DNA of 64,000 bases from VMCP01 sp964527775 (GCA_964527775.1 CAZGQS010000001.1:305016-369015), one strand, 5' to 3'. Counted from the first letter of the stretch, positions 15,810 to 25,260 are shown. Notes: generated by a model from the sequence alone, not told the origin. Made by a program: numbers and translations.

Positions 15810-18098
15810 ATGAGAGTAATTAACAAATATTTGGGCCTATGCCTATTAAGTGCACCTTTTGCACCACTTTTTGGACAAATGTCCACCCCAAATTGGCAAA
15901 AAAAAGCAGGTGTCACTGCATTTTTAGAGCAAAAAGGCGGTAAAGATTTGACTATCGAAGATGCTTTTAACCCCAACAACTATCCTTCTGGGCCCTTTTT
16001 TACATCCTATCCCTCTCCAAAATTTGTGGTTTATCAATATTTAAGAAACAAGGATAAAGGAAATCACATTTACAGGGCAAATCCAGGAATGGGCGAACTC
16101 AAAAACTCTGAAGAAATATTGGTGCATTTTGATTCTGTTCAATCTACGATGAAATCTTATGGTGAAACCGTAGGATTTTTAAGTTTCAATTTCGATACAG
16201 AAGAATCTGGATGGTTCGTTGCGGGCGATCGCGTTTTTAATTTTTTTCTCCGTCCCGGAGGACGTTTTGAAGCAATACCCATGCTAAAACTGTCAAAAGA
16301 TCGAGTTGCAGAGGAAATTTCAACAACAGACCAAGCTTGCATGTATCACAATGGTAAAACCACCTGCAGAATGGCCGCTTACGTTGAAAATCACAATATT
16401 TTTGTATCTGATTATGTAAAAACCACTCAAATTACTTTTGACGGAAAAGAAGGCATTGTTTATGGACAATCTGTTCATAGAAATGAGTTTGGTATAAACA
16501 AAGGAATGTATTGGTCACCCAATGCGCACAAATTGGCCTTTTACAGAATGGATGAACGCAGGGTCACCAAATATCCCATGTTCTCCATCAATGAACGTCC
16601 CGCAAAACCCACAGAAATAAGATATCCAATGGCGGGAGACAGCAGCCATACGGTAACCATAGGGATTTATGACCCGTATTTAGGCAAAACTTTATTTTTA
16701 AAAACAGACGGAGAATATGACCAATACCTAACAAACATTACTTGGTCACCAGATTCAAAATCCATTTTTATTGCACGTGTAAATCGTGACCAGGATATAA
16801 TGCATCTTTTGGAATATTCTTCAGAAACTGGAGAATTGATAAAAACTCATTTTGTGGAATCACATCCTAAATATATTGAACCTGAAAACGGTCCAATTTT
16901 CTTGGGAAGTTCTAACAAATTCATTTGGCAAAGTGAGACAGACGGATACAACCGATTGTATTTAAATGAAAATGGAAAATCTACAAAACTCAATTTACCA
17001 GTTGGTATTTATGAAATTACCGAAGTCTTGGGTTTAACGGCTGATGAAAAAAATATTCTTTGTGTTGGAACTTACGGAACAGCGTTAAACAGAGCTCTTA
17101 TTAGCATTGATATTGTAAAAAATAAAAGTCAACTTCTCAAAACTAACTTAGGCGGAACTCCAGTTTCTGTGTTTAATAAATTCAATCCTTATGTTGTAAT
17201 TACTTCTAGTTCGATAACAACAAATAGAGAAATTATCGCGGTAAACGTATCTCAAAAATTCAATCCCAATAACATGGAAGTTCCTGCTTTATTGTTTGAA
17301 AACAAAAATCCTATCGCCGATTTTAACATCGGAAAAATAGAATTAAGTAGCATTGAGCATCCAACAGACAACGTGACCCTGTTTACCAGGACCTTCTATC
17401 CTCCAGACTTTGATAGTAATAAAAAATATCCAGTGGTAGTTTATGTTTACGGCGGCCCACATGCACAAATGGTCACTAATTCTTGGCTGGGTGGAGGAAA
17501 TTTATGGATGGCTTACATGGCAGCTAAAGGATACATAGTGTTTACCTTAGACAATCGCGGTTCATCTCACCGAGGATTAGATTTCGAAAATGCCGTACAT
17601 CGTCAACTAGGGACTCTTGAAATGTCTGATCAATTAGCTGGATTAAATTGGTTAAAGTCTCAGTCCTTTGTGGATTCATCGCGAATTGGCGTTCATGGAT
17701 GGAGCTTTGGAGGATTCATGACTACGAGCTTAATGACTCGTGAAGCAGGTAAATATAAAGTTGGCGTTGCAGGTGGACCCGTGATTGATTGGAAATATTA
17801 CGAAATCATGTATACCGAGCGTTACATGGATAGACCTGAAGAAAATCCAACAGGCTATGAGTCCAACAATCTGATAAATCACGCTGGTAAATTAAAAGGC
17901 CGGTTGTTGCAAATTCACGGTGCCGATGATGATGTAGTGGTATGGCAACACAGCATGATGTTTGTAAAAAAATCGGTAGAATTGTCGAATCCCAACTTAG
18001 ATTATTTTGTATATCCTGGGCATAAACACAATGTTTCTGGTCGAGACAGAATACACTTATATAAAAAGGTGAGTCAATATTTCTTCGATCATTTATAA
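15810..18098 (+). CDS. S9B prolyl oligopeptidase family peptidase (DPP-IV-like)
   Basis: A large exported serine peptidase of about 762 residues. A signal peptide (MRVINKYLGLCLLSAPFAPLFGQ) supports starting at the ATG 15810 rather than 11 codons upstream. The N-terminal part is the DPP-IV beta-propeller domain (about 50-480), and the C-terminal alpha/beta hydrolase domain has the nucleophile elbow GWSFGGF, an upstream YGGPHAQ oxyanion region, a late DDDVV aspartate and the catalytic His in YPGHKHN. Such enzymes remove X-Pro dipeptides from peptides in the periplasm. It is followed after 5 bp by an HMG-CoA lyase-like gene on the same strand. The assignment is firm; the substrate range is unknown. 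Confidence 0.92.
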   Translation: MRVINKYLGLCLLSAPFAPLFGQMSTPNWQKKAGVTAFLEQKGGKDLTIEDAFNPNNYPSGPFFTSYPSPKFVVYQYLRNKDKGNHIYRANPGMGELKNSEEILVHFDSVQSTMKSYGETVGFLSFNFDTEESGWFVAGDRVFNFFLRPGGRFEAIPMLKLSKDRVAEEISTTDQACMYHNGKTTCRMAAYVENHNIFVSDYVKTTQITFDGKEGIVYGQSVHRNEFGINKGMYWSPNAHKLAFYRMDERRVTKYPMFSINERPAKPTEIRYPMAGDSSHTVTIGIYDPYLGKTLFLKTDGEYDQYLTNITWSPDSKSIFIARVNRDQDIMHLLEYSSETGELIKTHFVESHPKYIEPENGPIFLGSSNKFIWQSETDGYNRLYLNENGKSTKLNLPVGIYEITEVLGLTADEKNILCVGTYGTALNRALISIDIVKNKSQLLKTNLGGTPVSVFNKFNPYVVITSSSITTNREIIAVNVSQKFNPNNMEVPALLFENKNPIADFNIGKIELSSIEHPTDNVTLFTRTFYPPDFDSNKKYPVVVYVYGGPHAQMVTNSWLGGGNLWMAYMAAKGYIVFTLDNRGSSHRGLDFENAVHRQLGTLEMSDQLAGLNWLKSQSFVDSSRIGVHGWSFGGFMTTSLMTREAGKYKVGVAGGPVIDWKYYEIMYTERYMDRPEENPTGYESNNLINHAGKLKGRLLQIHGADDDVVVWQHSMMFVKKSVELSNPNLDYFVYPGHKHNVSGRDRIHLYKKVSQYFFDHL

Positions 18099-18103
18099 GA
18101 AGC

Positions 18104-18958
18104 ATGGGCAAATTCAATTACAAGGGTGAGAATGTGGAGGTGGTTGAATGCCCTAGAGATGCCATGCAAGGCATCAAGCAGTTTATACCCACAGAGATAA
18201 AAATCAAGTACATTACTAAGTTACTGAGCGAAGGTTTTGATGTGCTTGATTGTGGTAGTTTTGTCAGCCCTGCTGCTGTTCCGCAAATGGCTGATACCGC
18301 TGATGTAATTGATGCAATCAGTAAAGTTGAAACCTCCACAGAGTTTTTGGTTATCGTAGCAAATGAAAGGGGTGCAATAAGAGCAGCAGCATTCCCTAAA
18401 ATCAAATATTTAGGTTACCCATTTTCTATCAGCGAGACTTTTCAACGGAGAAATACCAATCAATCACGCCAAGATGCTTTTTTACAATTGGCCAAAGTTC
18501 AGGAAATTGCTTTAGCATCCAACAAGCAGGTGGTTGCCTATATTAGCATGGCATTTGGAAACCCTTATGGAGATGAACATACAAATGAAATGATTAGAGA
18601 ATGGGCTGAGAAAATTGCAGGATTGGGAATTAGAGTCATTAGCCTTGCCGACACCACTGGTCTTGCGACACCTGAGCAAATTGAGAAAACTTACACCAAA
18701 CTCATTTCGCATCTTCCACATGTGAAAATTGGCGGTCATTTTCACGCTACCTTAGCAGATTCATCTTTAAAAATTGAAGCGGCCTTAAGAGGTGGTTGTA
18801 GACGATTAGATGGGGCTATTTTAGGTTTCGGGGGATGTCCATTCGCTAAAGATGAACTTGTTGGCAATGTTCCCACCGAACTATTGGTTGAGAAATTGGG
18901 ACAAAAAATTGGCCGCGACTTACTGGAAGAGGCGGCCAAAACATACAGTAGTTTTTAG
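18104..18958 (+). CDS. Hydroxymethylglutaryl-CoA lyase family protein
   Basis: A 284-residue HMGL-like TIM-barrel enzyme. The barrel starts with a VVECPRDAMQG segment (the position of the catalytic Arg and metal-binding Asp in the family RDGxQ motif), and has the HxH metal ligands (GGHFHATLAD) and the GCPFAKDELVGNVPTE region with the active-site Cys. The family cleaves 3-hydroxy-3-methylglutaryl-CoA to acetoacetate and acetyl-CoA in leucine degradation. The whole layout fits HMG-CoA lyase better than homocitrate or isopropylmalate synthase, as there is no extra C-terminal domain. Other leucine catabolism genes are not in the window. Confidence 0.88.
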   Translation: MGKFNYKGENVEVVECPRDAMQGIKQFIPTEIKIKYITKLLSEGFDVLDCGSFVSPAAVPQMADTADVIDAISKVETSTEFLVIVANERGAIRAAAFPKIKYLGYPFSISETFQRRNTNQSRQDAFLQLAKVQEIALASNKQVVAYISMAFGNPYGDEHTNEMIREWAEKIAGLGIRVISLADTTGLATPEQIEKTYTKLISHLPHVKIGGHFHATLADSSLKIEAALRGGCRRLDGAILGFGGCPFAKDELVGNVPTELLVEKLGQKIGRDLLEEAAKTYSSF

Positions 18959-18966
18959 TTCATTGA

Positions 18967-19290
18967 TTAGTGTACCTTTTGGTACCTCAATAATTCAATG
19001 ATCACATCTAATTTTTGCAAAATAGAATCGTTGTAATCTGATTCCTTCGCTCTGATAATGATTGATGAAGGATTTGATTGATTCTCAGAATCCTCATTTT
19101 CAAATAAATCGAAAGGAGATATTCCAAGGGCTTCACATATTTTCTCCATGGTGTCTACTCTCATGGATTGCTTCTTCAGCATGTAGTGAAAACCTTGTTC
19201 GCTCAACCCACATAATCTTGCTAACTCTTTAATCGGGATTCTCTTCGCCGCAGCAAGATTTTTAATCTTGTTGTAATCTAATTTACTCAC
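18967..19290 (-). CDS. Small XRE-family transcriptional regulator
   Basis: A 107-residue protein with an N-terminal helix-turn-helix of the XRE/HTH_3 type (about residues 5-62: IPIKELARLCGLSEQGFHYMLKK, ... ICEALGISPFDLFE) and a short C-terminal helix (ILQKLDVIIELLRYQ) that could serve for dimerisation. There is no ligand domain or toxin partner next to it, so it is a stand-alone regulator. An imperfect inverted repeat in its upstream region (19305-19351) is a plausible autoregulatory operator. The regulon is unknown. Confidence 0.85.
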   Translation of the reverse strand: MSKLDYNKIKNLAAAKRIPIKELARLCGLSEQGFHYMLKKQSMRVDTMEKICEALGISPFDLFENEDSENQSNPSSIIIRAKESDYNDSILQKLDVIIELLRYQKVH

Positions 19291-19304
19291 TTCCTTTTGG
19301 TATT

Positions 19305-19351
19305 AGTTTATCATATTGTACTTATGCATTTATCAGCACAATGTATAAACT
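19305..19351. promoter_or_regulatory. Imperfect inverted repeat upstream of the XRE regulator
   Basis: The arms AGTTTATCATATTGT (19305-19319) and ACAATGTATAAACT (19338-19351) are near-complementary, with an 18-bp spacer. They begin 15 bp upstream of the regulator's start codon, in a 150-bp intergenic region. This could be a binding site for the XRE dimer or simply an AT-rich promoter symmetry. Confidence 0.4.
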
Positions 19352-19440
19352 ACCTTTTTACGTTTTTATTTTATGCGGAAATAATAAAATTTCTTTATGA
19401 CAATATTTGGACTAAAATTAAAATTAACAATAATACGCAA

Positions 19441-20175
19441 CTAGTTTTTTATTCGGTTTTTTGTTAAGATAGCATTAACAGCTTCTTTATAGTTTTTACC
19501 TATTGGAACTTCCACCCCATCTTCAAGAATAATAGTTGAATTCTGAATCGCTTTTATTTTATTTAAAGCAATAATAAAACTCCTATGAATTCTAATAAAT
19601 TGGTCTTTGGGCAATCCTGCTTCCATATTTCTCATGGTTTGAAGTGTCACAATTCTCTTATCGGCTGAAACCCAGATTTTAACATAATCAGCAAATGCCT
19701 CAATATGATGAATGTCTTGGAAAAAGATTTTTTGAAATTCTCCATCCACTTTGACGTAAACATAGTCATTTTCAGTATTGGCAGGTTCAACTGTTATTGA
19801 TGATCTATACTCAAGGTATTCTTCTAATCTTTTGATTGCTTTATTTAACCTGTCAGGAGAAATTGGCTTTAGCATATAATCAAGGGCTTCAAATTCGAAG
19901 GCTTCAGCGGCATAGTCTGAAAAAGCCGTTGTGAAAATCACAGCATAAGGCATGGGGTATTGACTTTTTACAAAATCTAACCCGGTCTCCCCTGGCATCT
20001 GAATATCTGTAAAAACAACATCTGGCGCGAGTGCGGTCAATTGTTCAGATAAGCCTTGAGTAGAAGAAAAAGAACCCACAATTTGAATATTGGAATATGA
20101 TTTTAAAAGACTTTCCAATACAGTGATTGCCAATGGTTCGTCATCAATGATAACAGCTTTAATTTGATTGTTCAT
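19441..20175 (-). CDS. LytTR-family response regulator
   Basis: A 244-residue regulator with an N-terminal receiver domain (acidic pair Asp11-Asp12, phospho-acceptor Asp57 in TDIQMPGETGLDF, Lys near 103 in MLKPIS) and a C-terminal LytTR DNA-binding domain (about 135-240; FIRIHRSFIIALNKIK signature). LytTR proteins bind direct repeats upstream of target promoters. It lies 2 bp downstream of a LytS-type histidine kinase, its evident partner. Targets cannot be read from the sequence. The neighbouring envelope genes (LTA synthase-like protein) are candidates only by position. Confidence 0.93.
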   Translation of the reverse strand: MNNQIKAVIIDDEPLAITVLESLLKSYSNIQIVGSFSSTQGLSEQLTALAPDVVFTDIQMPGETGLDFVKSQYPMPYAVIFTTAFSDYAAEAFEFEALDYMLKPISPDRLNKAIKRLEEYLEYRSSITVEPANTENDYVYVKVDGEFQKIFFQDIHHIEAFADYVKIWVSADKRIVTLQTMRNMEAGLPKDQFIRIHRSFIIALNKIKAIQNSTIILEDGVEVPIGKNYKEAVNAILTKNRIKN

Positions 20176-20177
20176 GT

Positions 20178-21221
20178 TTAAATATTTATTAAAAGATCCA
20201 CTCGATACACTCCATCTTTTGCAGATGATTTAAGGTCATGTTCGTTTGGATATATTAAATTAAGTCGTTTTTTTATGTTTTGCAATCCTATGCCCCCCAA
20301 TTCTTCGTTTTTCTTCGACGGGATGAATGAATTTTCGATAAGAAATCTAAATCCTTTGGGAGTTTTGTTAGCAAATAGTCTGATGAACCGATGATCAGGC
20401 AAAACTGATTCTGAATGTTTGAAAGCATTTTCTACCAGTGTAAGAAACAACATAGGCTCTACGGGCTCATCATTCAAATTCTCCTCAATATTGACATCAA
20501 TTTTTACTTTTTCACCCAATCTAAGTCGTTCAATGGATACGTAATCTTCTACGTGTGCCATTTCTTTCTTTATGGATACCTTTCCTTGGTTACTTTCATA
20601 AAGAATGTACCGAAGAATATTTGACAACCTTAATACCACCTCAGGGGCAGCGTCTGATTTTGATAATGTGAGAGCGTAGAGATTATTTAGAGAGTTGAAT
20701 AGAAAATGTGGATTTATTTGAGATTTTAAAAACTTCAATTCTGTTTGCAACTGAATTTGTCTGAGGTCTTTATTTATTTTTTGATCGCCATACCATTGTT
20801 TTACCAATTTAAGCACCATGGTTAGTATGACCGAAAATATTACATTGATTACAAGGAATAAGAAAAACGTATCTGACCAAACAAGATTTTGAAGTTCGGC
20901 ATTATTGATAACCATGTGAACTAAAATACTCAAGGGAAAACAAACGCTAAGAATCCCCAATGACAAGCTAATCAGATAAATTAAATAATGTCTATTGAGT
21001 AGAAATCTGGGTATCAGAAAATCATTATTAAAATAGGCAATTACAGCATGCAATACCAATATTCCATTGGCAATAATAAAGGACTCTGTAGAATTAACTC
21101 CCAATGGCAACACGAAGCTGTATACCCAGGCATAAGATGTCCAAAATAATAAATGATCTAACTTCCAACTCAGAAAGTTATGTTCAAGTCTTTGAAGGTA
21201 TGTTTTTTGACGATGAGGCAA
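20178..21221 (-). CDS. LytS-type sensor histidine kinase
   Basis: A 347-residue membrane kinase of the His_kinase (PF06580) class. The first 150 residues contain four hydrophobic segments with little outside the membrane, so it probably senses a signal within the bilayer or from a partner. The phospho-acceptor His is in QINPHFLFNSLNNLY, and the ATP-binding domain has an N box (TLVENAFKHS) and a GIGLQNIKKRL G box. It is paired with the LytTR regulator downstream. A 73-residue membrane protein gene ends 4 bp before its start and is likely co-expressed. Confidence 0.92.
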   Translation of the reverse strand: MPHRQKTYLQRLEHNFLSWKLDHLLFWTSYAWVYSFVLPLGVNSTESFIIANGILVLHAVIAYFNNDFLIPRFLLNRHYLIYLISLSLGILSVCFPLSILVHMVINNAELQNLVWSDTFFLFLVINVIFSVILTMVLKLVKQWYGDQKINKDLRQIQLQTELKFLKSQINPHFLFNSLNNLYALTLSKSDAAPEVVLRLSNILRYILYESNQGKVSIKKEMAHVEDYVSIERLRLGEKVKIDVNIEENLNDEPVEPMLFLTLVENAFKHSESVLPDHRFIRLFANKTPKGFRFLIENSFIPSKKNEELGGIGLQNIKKRLNLIYPNEHDLKSSAKDGVYRVDLLINI

Positions 21222-21225
21222 TTGA

Positions 21226-21447
21226 CTAATTACCGATATTTCTGAATAGCTCTAAACCAATATTTAGAATTCTTTCGGTATTTAAAATTCGTGTACTGGA
21301 ATGTGCAGCTGAGTGCAGGAAATCCAATGAAAACAACTTTGGAGTGTCGCTGTCTGCGAAATAATAACTAGCTGTTATGTAACCGACCAAATTAATGACA
21401 AGCAGGCCGATCAATATGATGATTTTCTTATTTACTTTCTGTGCCAT
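21226..21447 (-). CDS. Small single-pass membrane protein, hypothetical
   Basis: A 73-residue protein not recognised as any family. A basic N-terminus (MAQKVNKK) precedes one hydrophobic helix (about 9-28). The remaining 45 residues (SYYFADSDTP...) are polar and contain no Cys. The gene is the first of three tightly packed genes: it ends 4 bp before the LytS-type kinase, which is followed 2 bp later by its regulator. A small membrane protein in front of a sensor with no obvious sensing domain could be an accessory sensor or modulator. This is inference from position only. Confidence 0.6.
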   Translation of the reverse strand: MAQKVNKKIIILIGLLVINLVGYITASYYFADSDTPKLFSLDFLHSAAHSSTRILNTERILNIGLELFRNIGN

Positions 21448-21514
21448 AATTTAAATATTAGTCTTCAATATTTATGCCAATTGTGTGTTAGACGCATTTA
21501 AGTGACAAAATGTT

Positions 21515-23395
21515 TCATCTCATATTAAAAAAATCATTCACAATAACTGTTGATAAGTTCAAAACCATTGAATCTTGTTGATTTAATGGCCTTTCAGCGT
21601 CAATTGACAATTTGTCAGTTCCCAACCAAAATGCCCCATCACCTTTTATTATTCCAGTTACTCCCGGAATATTGAACCAAGCAAATTGAGGGTGACTTAA
21701 ATCAATCCCACATCTAGAATATTTGAGCAAAGACCTATCACCTTTTGGAAATAACTTACCGTTTTTCAATTCATCTTCGGACCATCCCAACAAATAGAAC
21801 ATGGTTGAATATAAATCAGTCTGAGATACCACTTGGTTTACCTTTTTGTTTCTAAATTTCGAATTCAATGCGCCGCCTGTGAAAACCATGGGAATGTGAA
21901 AAAAGCCTTTTTGTCCAAAATTAGTTTCAGGGGTTGCCAAATTCTTCCCGTGATCAGAAACCAAAATAACCAATGTATTTCCGTATTTATCTGATTTTTT
22001 TATTCGCTTAAAAAACTTCCCCAATTCTCCATCTAAATATTTGACAGTTCTAATCATCTTTTGTTTATCGGAACCTGTATTTTGAGGCACTGCATCATAT
22101 GGATCATGGGTACTCAATGTCAAGAGACTAAGAAATTGAGGTTTTTCTTTTTGGGACGATGATAGATAACGATTGGCCAGGATTTCTAACATTTCAGCAT
22201 CTTGAATTCCCCAGCTCCCCAAGTTAAACTTCGAATGAACAGACAATGATTTAATATCTCGAATTTCATCCATTCCAGATTGCTCAAAGTAGTATCTCTG
22301 ATTGGCAAAATGAAGATCTGAACCATAAAAAAATGATGTCTTATAGTCAAGCCCTTTTAAATCTGATACTAAATTTGGCAATAATGATGATTTCTCCGGA
22401 AAAGCCAATATTCCTTGCCAAGGTTGTCCCGGCCAGCCACTAAAAATAGATACCAAACCTTTATCAGTTCTATCACCTGTGGCATAAGCATGAGTAAAAG
22501 AAAGTCCCTCTGAGGCAATTAGATCTAAGTTGGGTGTTACCGCCGCAACTTTTCCGCCAAAAAATTCAGATAATTCAGCCGAAACTCCTTCTAAAACAAT
22601 CAAAATTATATGCGGCCTGGATTTTTGAATTGATTCAGAATCACCGCTGGTTGTAGGAAATAGTACTTGATTATAGGTTGAATGATAAAATGTAGAATCT
22701 CGAAAATGAGAAACATCTGGAATTTGATTTCCTTGAATCAAAGAATACATAAAATTCCAACTGCTATTTATGGCTATTTGATTGTCTATGTTAGACTTAA
22801 ATTGCATGGCGTTTTCAATGGTTAATGGACTTTTTCCTAAACCACCCCTTGCAGCAATGGTTAAAAAAACACTATACAAGGCGACTTTTAAAATTCTATG
22901 TTCTTTCTCAGGATTCGCTCTTTTTAACAAGTGGGAATATCCCCAAAAAGCAACACCAATAACCAATAAGATTAAAGCCATTATCATAATCCAATGATAA
23001 ATATTCAATGAAGCCAATGCTTCAGAGGTGTTTTCTAAATAAAAGAGGGCCTGAGGATTGATTCTACTGCCCCATTGCTTTAATAAAATGAAATCAGCGA
23101 AGTTTGATAGTAGTGTAATTAACAACCAAGACGACAAGGCTAACTGCTCGCCCAATCTTCCTGCAATTGAACCAAGTATCAATATAAAAATCAATCCATA
23201 CGAACTCCAAGATATATCTTGCAATAATCCAGCGCTCCAAAGTTCCCTGATATTGGCGTCAGGAAACGATAGACTTACAGTCATTCTAAGGATACCTTGT
23301 ATTAAAATAAATACTAGCCACAACGCACCATAAAACAAGAAAAACCTACTTGAAAGCAGGTTTTTCTTCATTAATTTCAACACATGTGAAATCAT
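21515..23395 (-). CDS. LTA synthase-like / sulfatase-superfamily membrane hydrolase
   Basis: A 626-residue protein with five N-terminal membrane segments (about residues 15-175) and a large extracytoplasmic alkaline-phosphatase/sulfatase domain (about 260-560). Recognisable are the first metal site (IILIVLEGVSAELSE), the predicted nucleophile Thr in GDRTDKGL, and the later metal-binding SDHGKN and GQKGFFHIP segments. This is the architecture of lipoteichoic acid synthase and of phosphoglycerol or phosphoethanolamine transferases. In a Gram-negative bacterium it probably modifies lipids or surface glycans with a phospholipid-derived group. Its ATG shares a base with the stop of the upstream gene (TAATG), so translation is coupled. 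The substrate is unknown. Confidence 0.88.
   Translation of the reverse strand: MISHVLKLMKKNLLSSRFFLFYGALWLVFILIQGILRMTVSLSFPDANIRELWSAGLLQDISWSSYGLIFILILGSIAGRLGEQLALSSWLLITLLSNFADFILLKQWGSRINPQALFYLENTSEALASLNIYHWIMIMALILLVIGVAFWGYSHLLKRANPEKEHRILKVALYSVFLTIAARGGLGKSPLTIENAMQFKSNIDNQIAINSSWNFMYSLIQGNQIPDVSHFRDSTFYHSTYNQVLFPTTSGDSESIQKSRPHIILIVLEGVSAELSEFFGGKVAAVTPNLDLIASEGLSFTHAYATGDRTDKGLVSIFSGWPGQPWQGILAFPEKSSLLPNLVSDLKGLDYKTSFFYGSDLHFANQRYYFEQSGMDEIRDIKSLSVHSKFNLGSWGIQDAEMLEILANRYLSSSQKEKPQFLSLLTLSTHDPYDAVPQNTGSDKQKMIRTVKYLDGELGKFFKRIKKSDKYGNTLVILVSDHGKNLATPETNFGQKGFFHIPMVFTGGALNSKFRNKKVNQVVSQTDLYSTMFYLLGWSEDELKNGKLFPKGDRSLLKYSRCGIDLSHPQFAWFNIPGVTGIIKGDGAFWLGTDKLSIDAERPLNQQDSMVLNLSTVIVNDFFNMR
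23337..23368 (-). other. 11-bp perfect hairpin at the 5' end of the LTA synthase-like gene
   Basis: The arms AAGAAAAACCT and AGGTTTTTCTT (23337-23347 and 23358-23368) are perfectly complementary around a 10-base core that can pair further. They lie inside the coding sequence, directly after the codon of Met9 (codons 10-20). If translation began at Met9 rather than Met1, the hairpin would begin directly after the start codon. Confidence 0.5.
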
Positions 23396-25236
23396 TAATC
23401 AACGATAATTACTTTTCCGAGTGACCAACGATATTCATTGTTTTGCACTACAATATAATAAGCTCCAGGATTCAATTCAAATTGAGCATTAGAAGTGTTT
23501 AATACATTTCGACCAGTAGCATCAAATACACTGACTACTGTTGCCTCAGGCAATCCATTAATATTCACGGTTCCGTTACTAGGATTTGGATATATCTTCA
23601 TGGAAATTGATTTTTCAAATTCCTGATTGACTGAGGTTAATACTACTTGGATATACGATGTTTTTGTAGTTGAGTGATTACCAAATGCATTGCTTGCATC
23701 TAACTTAATGGTATATTGACCCGTTTGTGTGAATTTAACTTGAGGATTCCTAGAAGTAAGGTTTGTTGAATTTTGCAATAAATAGGTTTGGGGAGTTATG
23801 GTCCAGGAATATGAAGTAGGATTATTTGCTGTCAAATCAACAAGTGTTATGGTCTCATTCACCATTGGTTTGGTTTTGGTAGCGGTAAAATCAACTACTG
23901 GTTTTGCTGTACTATTGGTTGAAACATTGATGTAATTGTTCTTCAATTCTTCATCAGATGAGGATGAATTGCTTGCCTTTAATTTTACAGAGTATGAACC
24001 TGCAGAGTTGAACGAAACATAAATAATTGAATCAGTTAATTTCGATCCTGCTTGTAATGTGTAGGTAGATGGGGTGATTTCCCAATTTAAACTAGTTGCA
24101 TACTCGGTAGAACTTTTAATGGTTACTGTTTGATCTACGATTGGGGCCGTATTATTCGCTGCAAAAGTTGCATTCACACTTAATAATAGAGGCACTCTTC
24201 TAATGACGTTGTTGTAATGATCTGGAACGTAGAAGCTCTTTTGGGCTTTCATGTAAGCGAAATGATACATACGACCAAAGCGAGCAACTGAGATATCGCC
24301 GTTTACATAACCAGAAGTGCGTTCTTTACCAGTGTAGACCGTGAGTTTTCCGTTGACATACATTTTAATGCATTGAGCTTCAAGAATGTAAATGACGTTT
24401 TCCACTTTGATTACATCCAAAGGATAATCCAAACCTTGGGAGATAATGGTCGTAACTTCACCTGTGTAGGTGTTTACTCTTCGAATAGCTTCGTTATTTC
24501 TATCAGCAACCAATAAAAACGAGTCACTTTCAAGCCCTATTCCACATGGATAGGAGAATTGTGCATTCTTTCCAGTTCCATTTTTAAATCCAAGTGAACC
24601 ATTACCAGCAACCGTTGAAACATTACTTCCATCAATCAAACGAATAGCATGATTATCAAAATCACAAACAAATAATCTTCCTTTTGAATCAAACTCCAAA
24701 TCTTCGGGCGAAGCAAACTCAGCATCACCAAGCGCACCGTCTTTATATCCTCCGAGAAAAGAAACCTTACCTGAAATGGTAGACCAAACCGCTTCATTGG
24801 ATGAGTTAACGTATCTCATTCCTTTTCTAATCAAACAGTTGTTCTTATCTGCAATGTAGATGTCGTTGGTTTTGGGATGGACGGCACAGCCGGCAGGGGT
24901 TGAAAATCTAGAGGTCAAACCTGTACCATCGTTGCTTCCAAGGGCTTGAAAATCAGTTGGATCACCCCTGAAACCTCCCCTATTTCTTGAAGTATTTCCA
25001 ATGATGAGCATCACGTTATGCTCATCGGTTATGTATATTCGATTGTTCGTATCAATAGCTACACCTAAAGGTCTGCTGTAATATTCTTGAGTAACATCAT
25101 TGGCAGCTGTAGCATTGAATTTTCCAGAATCTGTGTATTGGATACCAGCAATGGTTGAAACGGTTTGGGCATTTGACTTACCCAATGAGAAAGTCAAACC
25201 CAACAAAAGGCCTGTGTAAAGAATGGATCTTTGCAT
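23395..25236 (-). CDS. Secreted NHL-repeat / PKD protein with T9SS type A sorting tail
   Basis: A 613-residue exported protein. After a signal peptide (to about residue 24) comes a six-bladed NHL-type propeller (about 25-345), with repeated stretches such as FSTPAGCAVHPKTNDIYIADKNN and IRLIDGSNVSTVAGNG. Two PKD-like beta domains follow (about 355-440 and 448-532, each ending in a YSVKL or YTIKL strand), then a C-terminal Por/T9SS type A domain (about 540-613, KIYPNPSNG motif). It is thus exported through the inner membrane and then by the type IX system to the cell surface or medium. NHL propellers bind proteins or glycans. There are no catalytic residues that I can name. It is translationally coupled to the LTA synthase-like gene downstream. 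Confidence 0.9.
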   Translation of the reverse strand: MQRSILYTGLLLGLTFSLGKSNAQTVSTIAGIQYTDSGKFNATAANDVTQEYYSRPLGVAIDTNNRIYITDEHNVMLIIGNTSRNRGGFRGDPTDFQALGSNDGTGLTSRFSTPAGCAVHPKTNDIYIADKNNCLIRKGMRYVNSSNEAVWSTISGKVSFLGGYKDGALGDAEFASPEDLEFDSKGRLFVCDFDNHAIRLIDGSNVSTVAGNGSLGFKNGTGKNAQFSYPCGIGLESDSFLLVADRNNEAIRRVNTYTGEVTTIISQGLDYPLDVIKVENVIYILEAQCIKMYVNGKLTVYTGKERTSGYVNGDISVARFGRMYHFAYMKAQKSFYVPDHYNNVIRRVPLLLSVNATFAANNTAPIVDQTVTIKSSTEYATSLNWEITPSTYTLQAGSKLTDSIIYVSFNSAGSYSVKLKASNSSSSDEELKNNYINVSTNSTAKPVVDFTATKTKPMVNETITLVDLTANNPTSYSWTITPQTYLLQNSTNLTSRNPQVKFTQTGQYTIKLDASNAFGNHSTTKTSYIQVVLTSVNQEFEKSISMKIYPNPSNGTVNINGLPEATVVSVFDATGRNVLNTSNAQFELNPGAYYIVVQNNEYRWSLGKVIIVD

Positions 25237-25260
25237 GACCCGAAATAAATTAATAATTAT

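Noticed and set aside
18967..19290. XRE protein as part of a toxin-antitoxin module or prophage
   Set aside because: The neighbours are an HMG-CoA lyase and a two-component regulator; no toxin-like or phage gene is present.
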